Origin: Symsagittifera roscoffensis | Taxonomy: Eukaryota > Xenacoelomorpha > Acoela > Convolutidae | Reading direction: 5' to 3' | Length of the DNA stretch: 64,000 nucleotides | NCBI RefSeq assembly: GCF_963678635.1 | Contig: NC_087064.1 | Span: 25,152,189-25,216,188, forward strand | Shown here: in pieces, positions 44,981-55,004 of the stretch | Numbering within the stretch: the stretch's first letter is position 1 | Layout of the letters: every line of letters starts with the position of its first letter | The notes under the pieces: generated by a model | What the model was told of the DNA's origin: nothing | Seen by the model: the letters and a program-made list of their open reading frames with translations, nothing else | Database searches by the model: none | Translations under genes and position numbers: made by a program

Positions 44981-45775
44981 ATGATAGCAAAATACGACAT
45001 TGATCCCGATGATTTCTATTTTGCGAGTACTCTAAATGCGGCGGCTATCACGGCGTTGCCTGAAGAAGTCAATGGAAAAAAACGTCTCGATTCGGAAAAG
45101 AAGTTAAAGTCTAACTTGTATCTTTGTATCGGAGATGAGGCGCAACGCATATTCAAAGCACGGAAACCGACGGTTAACATTAAAACGGAACGGTACCCAC
45201 GGGTCCTGGATGAGATGCAAAATGTTTTCCAACGTGAGAGGAATGTAACTCATGAGCGGGGACTATTCTACGGACGAAAACAACGTGAGAACGAAACTTT
45301 CGAAAATTTTCATGCGGAGCTAAGCGCCCTAGCAGGAAGATGTAATTTTGCAAACGCGGCCGAAAACGTTCGTGATTTTTTCATTATGAATATGCGGGAA
45401 TCGGATTGCCAACGAGAATTATCACGATCAACTAAGTTACCGGAGGAAGTTTACCGGATCGCCTTATCATATGAACGTGGTGAGCGCGCATACAAATCAT
45501 ATACGGGAAAACCAGCTTCATCAGCTCCGGCAATTTCAATACAACAGGAACCAGTAAATAATATAAGAAGGGGACGAGGATTTTTTCGAGGCCGAGGACG
45601 TGCGGGGCGTGGAGGATATACCCAAGGATCAAGTAGTAGTGGGGAAACGGAAATAACCGTAGAAGTTACAATTGCGACGCGCCAAATTTTACCCTGGATC
45701 ACATCGCGAGCTCTCCTGCAAAAGGAGCAACATGTAACTCATGCCGAAAACATGGAGATTTTGAACGATCATGCC
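44981..45775 (+). pseudogene. Gypsy-type Gag, frameshifted before its zinc knuckle
   Basis: The frame from 44,981 holds the capsid-like retrotransposon Gag region (about residues 80-165: FYGRKQRENETFENFHAELS, LAGRCNFANAAENVRDFFIM) and then an Arg/Gly-rich RNA-binding stretch (RRGRGFFRGRGRAGRGG, about residues 193-210). After that the frame reads nonsense, while a neighbouring frame at 45,670-45,775 encodes PNFTLDHIASSPAKGATC and CNSCRKHGDFERSC. This is a CCHC-type knuckle in which the histidine position is aspartate. At least one indel near 45,650 therefore separates capsid and knuckle. Confidence 0.85.
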
Positions 45776-45825
45776 GATGAATTAGAAGGGGTACTAACCA
45801 ATGGAGAGGACGAGGACGAGTTGGA

Positions 45826-47404
45826 TTGGTCAGGGAGGAAAATGAGCATCATCAAAGTACGCAAAACGTAAGTGAATTGAATGAAGACCCAGTGTCGTGG
45901 GTGAATCAGGAGGGGTGCGGGGAAAATGAATCCATGACGTCGGGATCGGACGACTACATGGTAATGTCAATAAAAAGGAAGAAGAATGAAACAGAATTGA
46001 AAATCCCTGGAGCCCGCGTTCAACTGGAGGTGTCAGGGAAGAAGATGTGGTTGTGGATTGGTAGTGGATCCCCAGTGACTATTTTCAGCATCAACGACCT
46101 AAAAACAACGTTAGGAAAAGCAAATATTCAACTACAGCCGTCAAAAGAGGAATTTCTGGATTACAACAACAATCGAATAAACATACTAGGGAAGGTAACA
46201 GTGATGATGTCATTAAATGGCTGGGCAGCACCAGCACAAGTGTCAGTAATATCCGGAAATCATCAGTCAATCCTGGGGCGCGATCTGATGGGCACCCTAG
46301 GTCTCGAGTTAGTCCAACGAAAGAAAGTGATGGGAATCACAGGGGAAGGGATCAGTCAAGAGGAGGAGGAATACGACGAATTGCAAACATACTTCGGTAA
46401 GTTGTACCCAAATTTATTTATTAGGATAGGGAAGATCCGGAATGCGAAAGTAAAAGCTGAATTTTTTGAAAATTTGAAGCCTTTACAACAAAAAGGGCGC
46501 AGGGTGCCAATCAGTCTACAAGAAAAGGTGGATAATGAAATTCATCGGCTGATAAATGAAGGACATATCGTAAAATTACAAGAGTGCTCTGATAAGTATT
46601 TCGTCTCTCCTATCGTCATTACAGTTAAAAAAAGACGGAAGCATAAAATTAGCACTAGAATCAAGAGAATTGAACAAACAGGTACACAAAAATAAGTACC
46701 AAATGCCAAATATTGACGAATTAATAGACGGAGTAAGTCAGATTATCGCGGAGAAAAAATCGGGAAATGTATATTTTACAACATTGGATTTCACATATGC
46801 GTACGGACAAGTCGCATTAGAACAAAAAACGAGCAAGCAATGTAATTTCTCACTAATCGGCGGTAAATCCACGGGGACTTATCGTTTTAAAAATGGATTT
46901 TACGGACTTACGTCAATGCCGGCGGAATTCCAGAAGGTGATAGATAATTTACTTAAGGAGTTCCCCCAGGCCAACGCGTTTATTGATGATATCTTAATTG
47001 CTTCAAAAAGAACTAAAATCGAACACATTGCCTTAGTGGAAAAGATATTGAAAAAGCTGGACGTTTCCAATGTCGCGTTAAAATTGCGAAAATGCGAATT
47101 TGCGAAAACGGAGTGCGAATGGCTTGGATTTCGAACTGGGGAAAGTGGTATAACGCCCTTAGTAAGAAAAACACAAGCAATAGAAGACTTTAAAACCCCA
47201 AAATCTCAAAAACAGTTGAAATCCTTGATGGGTTCACTACACAGCTTACACAAATTTTTACCCAAACTTGCCGAGTTAAGCGCACCGTTAAGGCCACTAC
47301 TGAGCCAAAATAACGATGTTGTCTGGACACCCGTTTGCGAAAATGCGTTTCAACAATTAAAATCGCTTGTGGAAAATATTGTCGAATTACGACATTCACC
47401 GTGA
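45826..47404 (+). pseudogene. Gypsy-type protease and reverse transcriptase, frameshifted
   Basis: Frame 45,826-46,695 has the aspartic protease region (LWIGSGSPVTIFS, with Gly where the catalytic Asp of D-S/T-G is expected, and ILGRDLMGTLGLEL as the C-terminal flap-side motif) and then the RT N-terminus (RLINEGHIVKL, YFVSPIVITVKK). A one-base change in the A-run at about 46,627 shifts the frame. RT continues at 46,670-47,404 with TTLDFTYAYGQVAL, NGFYGLTSMPAEFQ and the catalytic FIDDILIAS (intact, near 46,980). The substrate would be the element's own RNA in a virus-like particle. Confidence 0.9.
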
Positions 47405-48107
47405 AACTAGAATCAGTTGTGACGCTAGCCACGATGGCCTAGGGGCCGTCTTAGAACAGTATGGCGCATCCGCGTGGCATCCGATTTCGTTTGCATCTCG
47501 TTATCTTAGTCCGGCTGAAAAAAAATACTCCACAAACGAATTAGAATTACTCGCGGTAGTGTGGGCCACGGAACATTTTCGGAATTATATATACGGTCGG
47601 TATTTCAGAGTGATATCTGATCATAAAGCGCTACTTACATTGTTGAATTCGTCACCAAAAGGAAATAAAACATTTTTCAGTCGCTTAACTCGATGGTATG
47701 ATCGCCTGGTGCCATACGATTTTAAAGTTGAACATCGACAAGGGTCAAAAATGGGGATGGCTGACTATCTGTCTCGGTTTTCGTCCGCAGAGGCACCCGA
47801 GACAAGTCATTACGATGAAAATTTTACAGTAGCAAAGATAAGAATGATAAACGCGGCGTTGAGGCCCAAGGATAAAATGAAGCCTAGGGGTCACGAAGTG
47901 AACAACATTCAGCGAAAACCGACGGTAGGGGGCGTACAGTCATGTTTCGACACAACGAAAGCAGTTTCATCCAATGAGAATGAAAGAAAAGACGATTATG
48001 CAAATATTCACCGTGAGCACAAACGCTCAATAGAGGGCGTGCTTACATGCAACCGACGGTTAACCAATCAGCGTCGAGATATTTGCATACCGGAGGAAAA
48101 ATGCAAA
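47367..48107 (+). pseudogene. Gypsy-type RNase H domain
   Basis: In frame 47,367-48,110, ISCDASHDGLGAVLEQYG, STNELELLAVVWATEHFRNY and VISDHKALLTLL carry the D, E and D expected of RNase H, with RQGSKMGMADYLSRF at the end of the domain (about 47,790). A frameshift near 47,390 separates it from RT. After about 47,830 the frame runs on without a recognisable domain. Confidence 0.88.
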
Positions 48108-48227
48108 TAACAAAGAACGAGATTCAGACTTTGTTCTCATTGCTTAAATTACAGTTGCAAACACAAAAAACTGACTCAATACTCTCGAAACCCTTCCATT
48201 TCAACTAAATACAAGTGCAAGCCTTCT

Positions 48228-48632
48228 GTGTCAAAAATTTGCAGTTGCGAACCATCCGTCTTACAAGATTACAGTGAAAAGCCACCTACTTTGAAAATTT
48301 ACAGTAGTAAAGATTATAGTGGAAAGCCAGTTACTTTGAAAAAATACAGTAGCAAATCCGAGAGAAATAACATGAGTAATTCGCCAGAAAAGAATGATCC
48401 TCCAACTTCGGCAAAAGTCAACACATCAACTAATTCGGGAAATGTTAATCTAAATGTTGTACTAAACCGCCTAAATCAACCTCCTAGCGTTAGTTCGGAT
48501 TCCGATATTGAAATGATACCGCCGGCAAAACTTGATACCAAACAAACTAATTCTAAAAAACTAAATACAATTATATCTTTTCCACATCAGTTCCCCAGTT
48601 TATCGCACCCACTTGTACAAAATGAAAAATGA
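48228..48632 (+). other. Linker frame between RNase H and integrase with 15-residue repeats
   Basis: A frame of 134 codons in which DYSEKPPTLKIYSSK is followed at once by DYSGKPVTLKKYSSK, an in-frame 45-bp duplication, then a Ser/Asn/Pro-rich tail. In Gypsy polyproteins this position is variable linker. No independent function is suggested. Confidence 0.5.
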
Positions 48633-48639
48633 ATCTATT

Positions 48640-50161
48640 CCATAGTGCCGTCGGATAGTAAAATAGTGAAGAAAATTGAACACCCAGAAGTTTTGAATTT
48701 AAAATTAATCGAAGCAAATATTGAAAAAGACCCAATTATGAAGACCATCCGAGACAACATCAGAGACAGGAACCCACGAGCAAAGGAGATTATTACAAGA
48801 TAAGGACAATATTACGCCTGTGCAATACCGAAGGACCTATCATCAGCAATTCTGAATCAATACCGAAGGACCTATGTGCAATTCTGTGCAATACCGAAGG
48901 ACCTATCATCAGCAATTCTGAATCGTCTCCATTATAACCACCATGGGAGGGATAAGATGTTCGCGGCCGCAAAGGACGTGTGAATTCCCCTTATGCACCG
49001 AAATATCGCGGCCACAGCCAAATACTGCAAAAGTTGCTTAGAAGCAGGTAAAAACCTTAAACCAGACATTCCGAAAAATGACATGTGGGAAACGTATGAT
49101 CCAGCATTACAACGATTTCCCAGTACGGGAGAATTGCCTGTGGATGGACGGCCGGTTAGCAATACCGAAGGACCTATCATCAGCAATTCTGAATCGTCTC
49201 CATTTCAACCACCATGGGAGGGATAAGATGTTTGCGGCCACAAAGGACGTGTGGATTCCCCTTATGCACCGAAATATCGCGGCCACAGCCAAATACTGCA
49301 AAAGTTGCTTAGAAGCAGGTAAAAACCTTAAACCAGACATTCCGACAAATGACATGTGGGAAACGTATGATCCTAAGGAACCAAATGATTTGGTCCAATT
49401 AGACTTCTGGAGTCCAGTAAACTATGTTAGGGGTCGGAAAAAATATGTACTTGTAGCAGTAGATACTTTCTCGCATTGGCCGTCGGCGTATGTTTGTTGA
49501 AGCAACAAATCCAAAAAGGTATTGAAATTCCTAAGGAAATACATAAATACTCATGGACACCCAAGGAAATTGCACATGGATCAAGCCACGGGGTTTTTCT
49601 CTAACGAAATTCAAAATTTCTGTAACTACGAAGGTATCGAATATTATTAAATCTCCGGTTAGGGACCATCGCGCAACAGGAATGGTTGAACGGACTATTG
49701 GGTCGATAAAAAATTACGTGTTGACTTATCTCCAGGAAAACAAAAACTACAAGTTTGGGGAGATGATATCCCGTGCGCTTAGTGCATTACGTTTCGTGCC
49801 ACACTCTAAAACTAAACTAACGCCGTTCGAAGCATACCATGGTCGAGAAGCAAATACGGCACTGCGAAATTTAACGAAAAAGCCATCATTGAAAAACCTA
49901 AATTGGAACAATGTCGTTAATCAAAAGTTATTTTGTTTAGACAAGGCGGGAAACCTCCCAGAAGTTGAACTTACCCTAGATTGGGAGAAGAGAAGTGACT
50001 TAGTGTACGCCCCTCAAAATAGGAAAGCTCCAATCATTTTGGACGATGACGTGGTAACGGATCCCAAGGCTCCGGAAGTTGTGGACCCCAAGGAACTAGG
50101 CCCACCCAAGACCCCAACATGGCTGAAAAAGCATAAAACAAGTTCAACGACGGTGTATTAG
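48640..50161 (+). pseudogene. Gypsy-type integrase, broken and internally duplicated
   Basis: The zinc-binding segment (RLHFNHHG, KYCKSCLEAGKN: H/H and CxxC) occurs twice, at about 48,890-49,098 and 49,161-49,369, offset 271 bp. The second copy is in context and the first is an inserted duplicate. The core follows: QLDFWSPVNYV (first Asp), then a stop at 49,498, HMDQATGFFSNE in another frame (second Asp, about 49,570), and DHRATGMVERTIGSIKNY (Glu, about 49,660) in the frame ending at 50,161. Catalytic residues are visible but lie in different frames, so no working enzyme is encoded. Confidence 0.88.
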
Positions 50162-50206
50162 AGGACCGGGAAGACGGATCCAAAGGACCCAAGGAGGTAT
50201 AAACGT

Positions 50207-50712
50207 TTGCCATTAAAAATTCAAAAAATGACTAAACATACGGTGCAAATGGAAAAAGGGTCGTTACTAAGGCGGAGTGGTGTGTCTTTTAGATCGGCGG
50301 CTGAAGAAAGCCTAATTGGGAATAGAAGCAAGGAGTGCACCCCTGGACCGAGTAGAAACGTAACTAGTACACCGGCCCCAAGCGATTCAAATAAAAATAA
50401 GCAAAAAGCGGAGAAGGACCGAACCACAATGGAAAATGCAAGAAAATCAACAAATCAGCGAATAGTGGAATACTCGGCGGACGAGAGCGAGGACGACGAC
50501 GACTACGATAGTGAGTGGGAAATCGGACGAAGGGAACCAACCATAGGTGCGGCGAACGAAGGACAGGATGTACCGTCGGTTAGTGTGAACTCACCACGAT
50601 CCGTCGGTGGAAAACGCAATAAAAATCAGTACGAAACGGCGACGCGAAAATCAACACGGCAGAGACGCGGAGTTGACAAAATGGGGGGGGGGGGGGGTTT
50701 ATGATCCACCGC
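50207..50712 (+). pseudogene. C-terminal tail frame of the Gypsy-type polyprotein
   Basis: A low-complexity frame rich in Ser, Asp, Glu and Arg (YSADESEDDDDYDSEWEIG; ATRKSTRQRRGVDKM). Near its end a G15 tract (50,683-50,697) shifts the frame; past it, another frame reads YDPPHRT and stops at about 50,724, as if the tract was shorter originally. No known domain. Confidence 0.6.
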
Positions 50713-50724
50713 ATAGAACATAAA

Positions 50725-50897
50725 TGAGGGAATCGACAAGAAGAGACAAAGGAGAAAAGTAAACCTTAAGAGAGGTTTGGCGGGTGAGAAAACTCAACGA
50801 AAACTAAAAACTTAACTAGTACATTTATACAATACAAAACAGTAACATAAAGTTGATAAATTTTATCTACGCTAAAATTTATTTGTGGTTACCCGAA
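50725..50897 (+). other. Gypsy 3' untranslated stretch; polypurine tract not adjacent to LTR
   Basis: A purine-rich run (GAAGAGACAAAGGAGAAAAG, about 50,738-50,760) is the only polypurine-tract candidate but lies about 140 bp before the LTR. Directly before the LTR the sequence is mixed (TTTGTGGTTACCCGAA). Confidence 0.4.
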
Positions 50898-51149
50898 TGA
50901 TATAGGGACCAGTTTTGAGTTTATGTAAGTGCTATCAATTCTTCTAGATAGACACCAGTTTGAGTTTATGTAAGTGCTATCAATTCTTCTTTCTGTCTGG
51001 GGACCTGCTGTCTTGACCTTGCGATCTCTAATGTCCGATGGGATCTGAAATAAAAGAGTGCAGTAAGATTTCGATTTGATGCCTAACAGTTTGCTTACAA
51101 TAAAACTAATTAGCAACCTTTTTGAATTTCCAAGCTTACGACTTTAACA
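50898..51149 (+). repeat. 3' LTR of the Gypsy-type element
   Basis: 252 bp, nearly identical to 44,603-44,855, ending TTTAACA. The terminal TTAG target duplication follows at 51,150. Confidence 0.92.
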
Positions 51150-51331
51150 TTAGCGATAAGAGTATTGAACTAACAATTCAAAACTGAAGAAGGTTTTTTA
51201 ATATCCTGCCTTATTTTCAGCCAAATTTCTGTTCATGTGTCAAAGAAAAACAGAAAAAATCACTCCGAAAGAAACGACTTGATTTTTCTGATGGAATGCA
51301 GGCCAAATAGTTCCAGAAAAAAAAGTGCTAG

Positions 51332-51751
51332 CAGGAGGGGCGGATCTAGGATTTTCTCGAGGGGGGGGGGGGATTTTCAAAAAAAAATCGAAAATTTTGA
51401 CGACCTTTTTTTTTTTAGGTCGACCAAATTGATTTTTCGAGCTCTCCCAAAGCAGTGTTTTGCCCCTATTTTGGCAAAATTTTGTGCGCCGCAGGAAAAT
51501 TTTTGAAAAAACAGTCAAAAAAGCCGTTTTTGGGTACTTTTTGAAAAATTTTGACAAAAAAATCGCGTTTTTTTGTAGCGCGCTCCCCCTCAAAGTTAGT
51601 ATATATTGGCGCCTAAGGCGCCTTTAGAAAAATTTTAGGGTCGGTCGGGCAAAAATGGATTTCTGAAAAAGTGTCAAAGGGGGGACCCTTTGGGTCGGCA
51701 GGGGGTCAAATCCCTGAGGGGAAAGAACGTCCCCCCCTAAATCCGCCCCTG
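51332..51751. mobile_element. hAT-like MITE, copy 1
   Basis: Termini are CAGGAGGGGCGGATCTAGG and CTAAATCCGCCCCTG, an imperfect inverted repeat. The flanks AGTGCTAG (51,324-51,331) and AGTGCTAG (51,752-51,759) are a perfect 8-bp target duplication, characteristic of the hAT superfamily. The 420-bp interior has no transposase, a G12 tract just inside the left end (51,361-51,372) and a sequence shared with 58,923-59,314. It is non-autonomous. The 117-codon minus-strand frame across it is probably meaningless. Confidence 0.88.
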
Positions 51752-51759
51752 AGTGCTAG

Positions 51760-53080
51760 TAATTTGGTAGAAAAATTGGTATGCAAAAAATTGGCAATTC
51801 CCCTTGTAGAGAGAAAAATTTCAGTTATAGGTGTGTCAAATATATATTTTTAAATTTCGATAAATTTTTAAAAACTGGGAAATTGATAATTGGAGCGTAA
51901 ATTTTATACTTTCGTATTTTTTTCAAAGGTGATACTAATTTTTCTAAAACTATTTGATAGAAAGATTTCGGAAAAAATTACAGTTTTCAATGGGAAAAAT
52001 TTTTTTTTGGAACTAGCTCTTTGTTAAGTTTCATTCGGACATGGACTTTGCATTATTCGGACAAGAACGTGCGTCGAATGCAAACTGCACTGCGGTTCGC
52101 ATAGGATTCTTTCTATTGCAGATTTTATCAAAATCATAATGACATTTTTTCAAAGTTTGTCGTACTACAAAGTTTTTTCAAAGTTTGTCGTACTACGAAA
52201 ATTGCGTTCAAAACTTCAATTTTCAGATTGCCACACCAACGCTATAAATATGACCACACCGACGGCGAAAAAAATAAGAATTCAAGTTGCTATTCAACCT
52301 TGAATAAACGTCGAAAACTGTTGTCTGCCAAATATGGCAGAATAAAAAAAATCAACCTCACATAGTTTTCCTGAAAAGTTGGAGCAACAACTCCACGAAT
52401 GTTAATTTTGATCTGGAATTTTTCAGATAGAAAAAGTTTCTTGAAAAATGGCTTCGGTATAAAACGAGACAGAGATATTAACGTCATTGTGGAAAAGAAC
52501 TAAAATTTTCAATGCAAATTTAGTTCAAATATCATTCTATATTATTCTGATTAAAGAGTTCCCTAAATACACAAATTAAGACTTTTTGCTATATAATTTC
52601 CTAAATACACAAATGAGACTTTCGCAATATATTTCCCTAATTACACGAGATTTTGTGATGACGCAAACAGTTTTGCAATTTGGCCAAATCAGGTATTATG
52701 ATCTCAAGCTCGTCGGAAATTCCGATTATAATTAGATCAAAAAATTTAAACGCGACAATGAAGCCGGTTGATAGAATTACTAAACAAGGAAATTTGTGTA
52801 CAAGACTAATCAAAAACCCCCATTTTTTAATTGATCTTCAGTAAAATCGGACAATAATTTGTATTCATCGAGAATTGTCATTCTAAGTACCTACTCTACT
52901 CAATTAAAAAGTCAAATGAAAAGGTTTTTGGGAAAATTGGTTTAAGATAAAATCGCTGATTACCATTGAAAAGCAAACCTGATTTCTTGATTCAATTTTT
53001 AAATGAAGGAAGACCGCGTTTCGATTGGTTGGTTCCCTTTGAATTTTGGTCCGCGCAATTTCGTTTTTATTGTTGAATGA
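51760..53080. other. Non-coding stretch with two short tandem repeats
   Basis: A 29-bp duplication of CAAAGTTTGTCGTACTAC at 52,151-52,196. About three copies of a degenerate 45-bp unit with CCTAAATACACAAAT at 52,557-52,655. TATAAATA at 52,242 sits in a locally balanced patch. No supported gene. Confidence 0.5.
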
Positions 53081-53083
53081 ATT

Positions 53084-53090
53084 TATAAAA
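53084..53090 (+). promoter_or_regulatory. TATA box upstream of the candidate secreted-protein exon
   Basis: TATAAAA at 53,084 followed by GAGCGG; a start site about 30 bp downstream would leave a 5' untranslated region of roughly 200 bp before the ATG at 53,326. The assignment rests on motif and spacing. Confidence 0.35.
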
Positions 53091-53325
53091 GAGCGGCTAA
53101 GGAAACGGTTTTGAGCGAATTTCCGCAATTTTATTACCGAGGAATCTTCTGTCTTTCTGAAAGAGTTTATTTCGATATCCTGCCGCGTTCATCACCTTCT
53201 TATATATTCAAAAAACAACATCGAAGTCCAGCAAAAAAAAACAAAAACTGACATTCATTCAGCTACAATTATACTTAACTTAAGCTTTCGTATACTCATA
53301 AATTCAGTAATTTTTGTCGTCTAAA

Positions 53326-53494
53326 ATGAGCCAGTTGAAGAAATTCCAAAAACTTTCATCTCTGTTCGCAATGTTGTCGAAATTGTCCGTCATATTTTTT
53401 GGGCTGCTGCTGCCTCTTTTGATTTCTGCCCAGCAGAGCAAGGGACACTTTTTGAACCCAGAGGAGGAATCGGTGGCAGAGAAACAACTGAGGG
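53326..53494 (+). CDS. Candidate first coding exon of a secreted protein gene
   Basis: Not recognised as a known family. From the ATG at 53,326 (ACCGAGGAATC-type 5' leader upstream, TATA at 53,084) the frame encodes a basic N-region (MSQLKKFQKLSSLFAMLSK), a hydrophobic core (LSVIFFGLLLPLLISA) with a plausible signal cleavage after ISA, and a hydrophilic stretch (QQSKGHFLNPEEESVAEKQL). It then meets a strong donor, AGGG/GTGAGT, at 53,495. Read-through ends shortly after at 53,521. Exon 2 could not be found: acceptor-like sites at about 53,535 and 53,582 lead to frames of only a few codons. The protein would be secreted if real. Confidence 0.4.
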
Positions 53495-53524
53495 GTGAGT
53501 TTCAAAAACAAGCGAAAACTTGAA

Positions 53525-54990
53525 AATTTAATCAGGAAAGCCATTTATTTTTTACTAAGATTTCTCGACCATTTTAAAATCAGCCAGCTCTTCTGAAAAC
53601 TAAAAGTAAGAACCTTTCTTAAATCTGGTTTTTAATTGTTCTGCGTTTGAGTGCGTAGTATATTTAAGTGAAGTACACTTTTTCCCAAATAAAAAATCAA
53701 AAGTTCATAACAAAAAAACTGCTTGTTTTTTTTCATGTTTTGTCGAATAGGTTCCTAATTTTTTGAAATCATTCTACTGTTAGGTTTTTGACGATAGAGC
53801 CATAACAAAACAACAAGAAAAAACGGTGGCTGCCTAAGTAGCGCAGATTGGTCGGGTCCAACTGTTTATAAAACTAAAAGCGTATAGTCAAAACTTCAGA
53901 AAAAAATGAAAAAATAGAGAGAGCCAATCGAATGAGAGATTGAAAAACTATATAAGTTCAAACTATGATGAAAAATTTAACGAGGAGTTCATTCTTCAAT
54001 AAACTCCGTATAAGTCTGAAAACACAAAAATCCAGTTTTTTCTCGATAGTTCGAGAAATTGTTTGTTTTTTCGAACAGATCACCAAATAACGACTGACCT
54101 GGTTTTAATATGACAAGCACTTTTTGGAAAATCTGAAACTTTACTTTTTTAACCACACATAGGATTCATTAGTTATTGCTAACTCAAACTACCTTACAAA
54201 AAATGAAAAACAAAAAAATGAAATTTTGGTAAACTTTTGTTTTGTGTCCACAATAACACAAAAATAAGAAAAAAAATAGATAAAAAATAAGTGGAAGTCG
54301 TTCTTTTGGCATCAATTGCGATGCCAAAAGAAAGGCCTATGTTCAACAGAAAAAAAAACACGAAGGTATGCAAAAAAATTTCAAACGTTTCAATATGAAC
54401 AGACTTCAGGTTAATTGACCTACATGGGAATATTCATTGAGCTCCGTTCATTGTTGTCTCACCATCAAAAAGAGTTATTCAAGACCCTCTCCCTGTACCC
54501 TGTAAAATTGGCTATAGGCGGACAAAAAGTTCCAAAAGTTAATTGATTCGATGATTATTAAATTTTCATGATGCAATTTTTTGAATAATGATGAAAACTT
54601 GATATGATGTTATGATAAGCGCAAAAGTTTCAAATGCGAAATAGACGAAGGCAATTTATAAAGTTGACAAAAGTACCAAAGCCTTGAGATCAAAAAATTA
54701 TGAGAGACAAATTTCAAGAAAACTTGTTGATGGGATTGCAACTAAGGAAACATGGTATAAACTTTTCCTACCATTTTCTAGACAAGTTTATTTTTCATCA
54801 TACTGTGCGAAAAGACGCCAAGATTTTCTACAGTAACTTAGTTGAGACCATCAAAACACCCTGTAGTGCTCAAAAAGGTTCTGTTCGATTCACTCGCCAA
54901 TTTTCGGCCTCAGTTATTCTGTAAATCGAAAAACTCAAACAGTTTTTTTTGTCGCCACAGAAAAAATGGAAACTACGACTGAAAAAAGTT
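53525..54990. other. AT-rich stretch, no second exon identified
   Basis: It contains a TATATAAG at about 53,951, with TTCATTC some 35 bp on that could be a start site, but no gene follows. The 74-codon plus-strand frame at 54,700-54,924 has no domain. Could be intron of the gene starting at 53,326. Confidence 0.35.
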
Positions 54991-55004
54991 TGAGGCAAAA
55001 CAAG

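Larger units (their letters stand above)
44599..51153 (+). mobile_element. Gypsy-type LTR retrotransposon, full length but decayed
   Basis: 5' LTR 44,603-44,855 and 3' LTR 50,898-51,149 are bounded by TG...CA. The four bases TTAG lie directly outside each end (44,599-44,602 and 51,150-51,153), a 4-bp target-site duplication as Gypsy integrases make. Internal order is gag, protease, RT, RNase H, integrase, acidic C-terminal tail; integrase after RNase H is the Ty3/Gypsy order. No envelope-like frame is seen. By eye the LTRs differ at about five positions plus one 1-bp indel, roughly 2 percent, so insertion was fairly recent, yet every gene is broken. Confidence 0.92.

Noticed and set aside
45451-45702. 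Minus-strand frames inside gag
   Set aside because: Antisense shadows of the Arg/Gly-rich coding stretch.
51240-51593. 117-codon minus-strand frame (and 58,827-59,150)
   Set aside because: It crosses the MITE boundary into unrelated flanking DNA; low-complexity composition.
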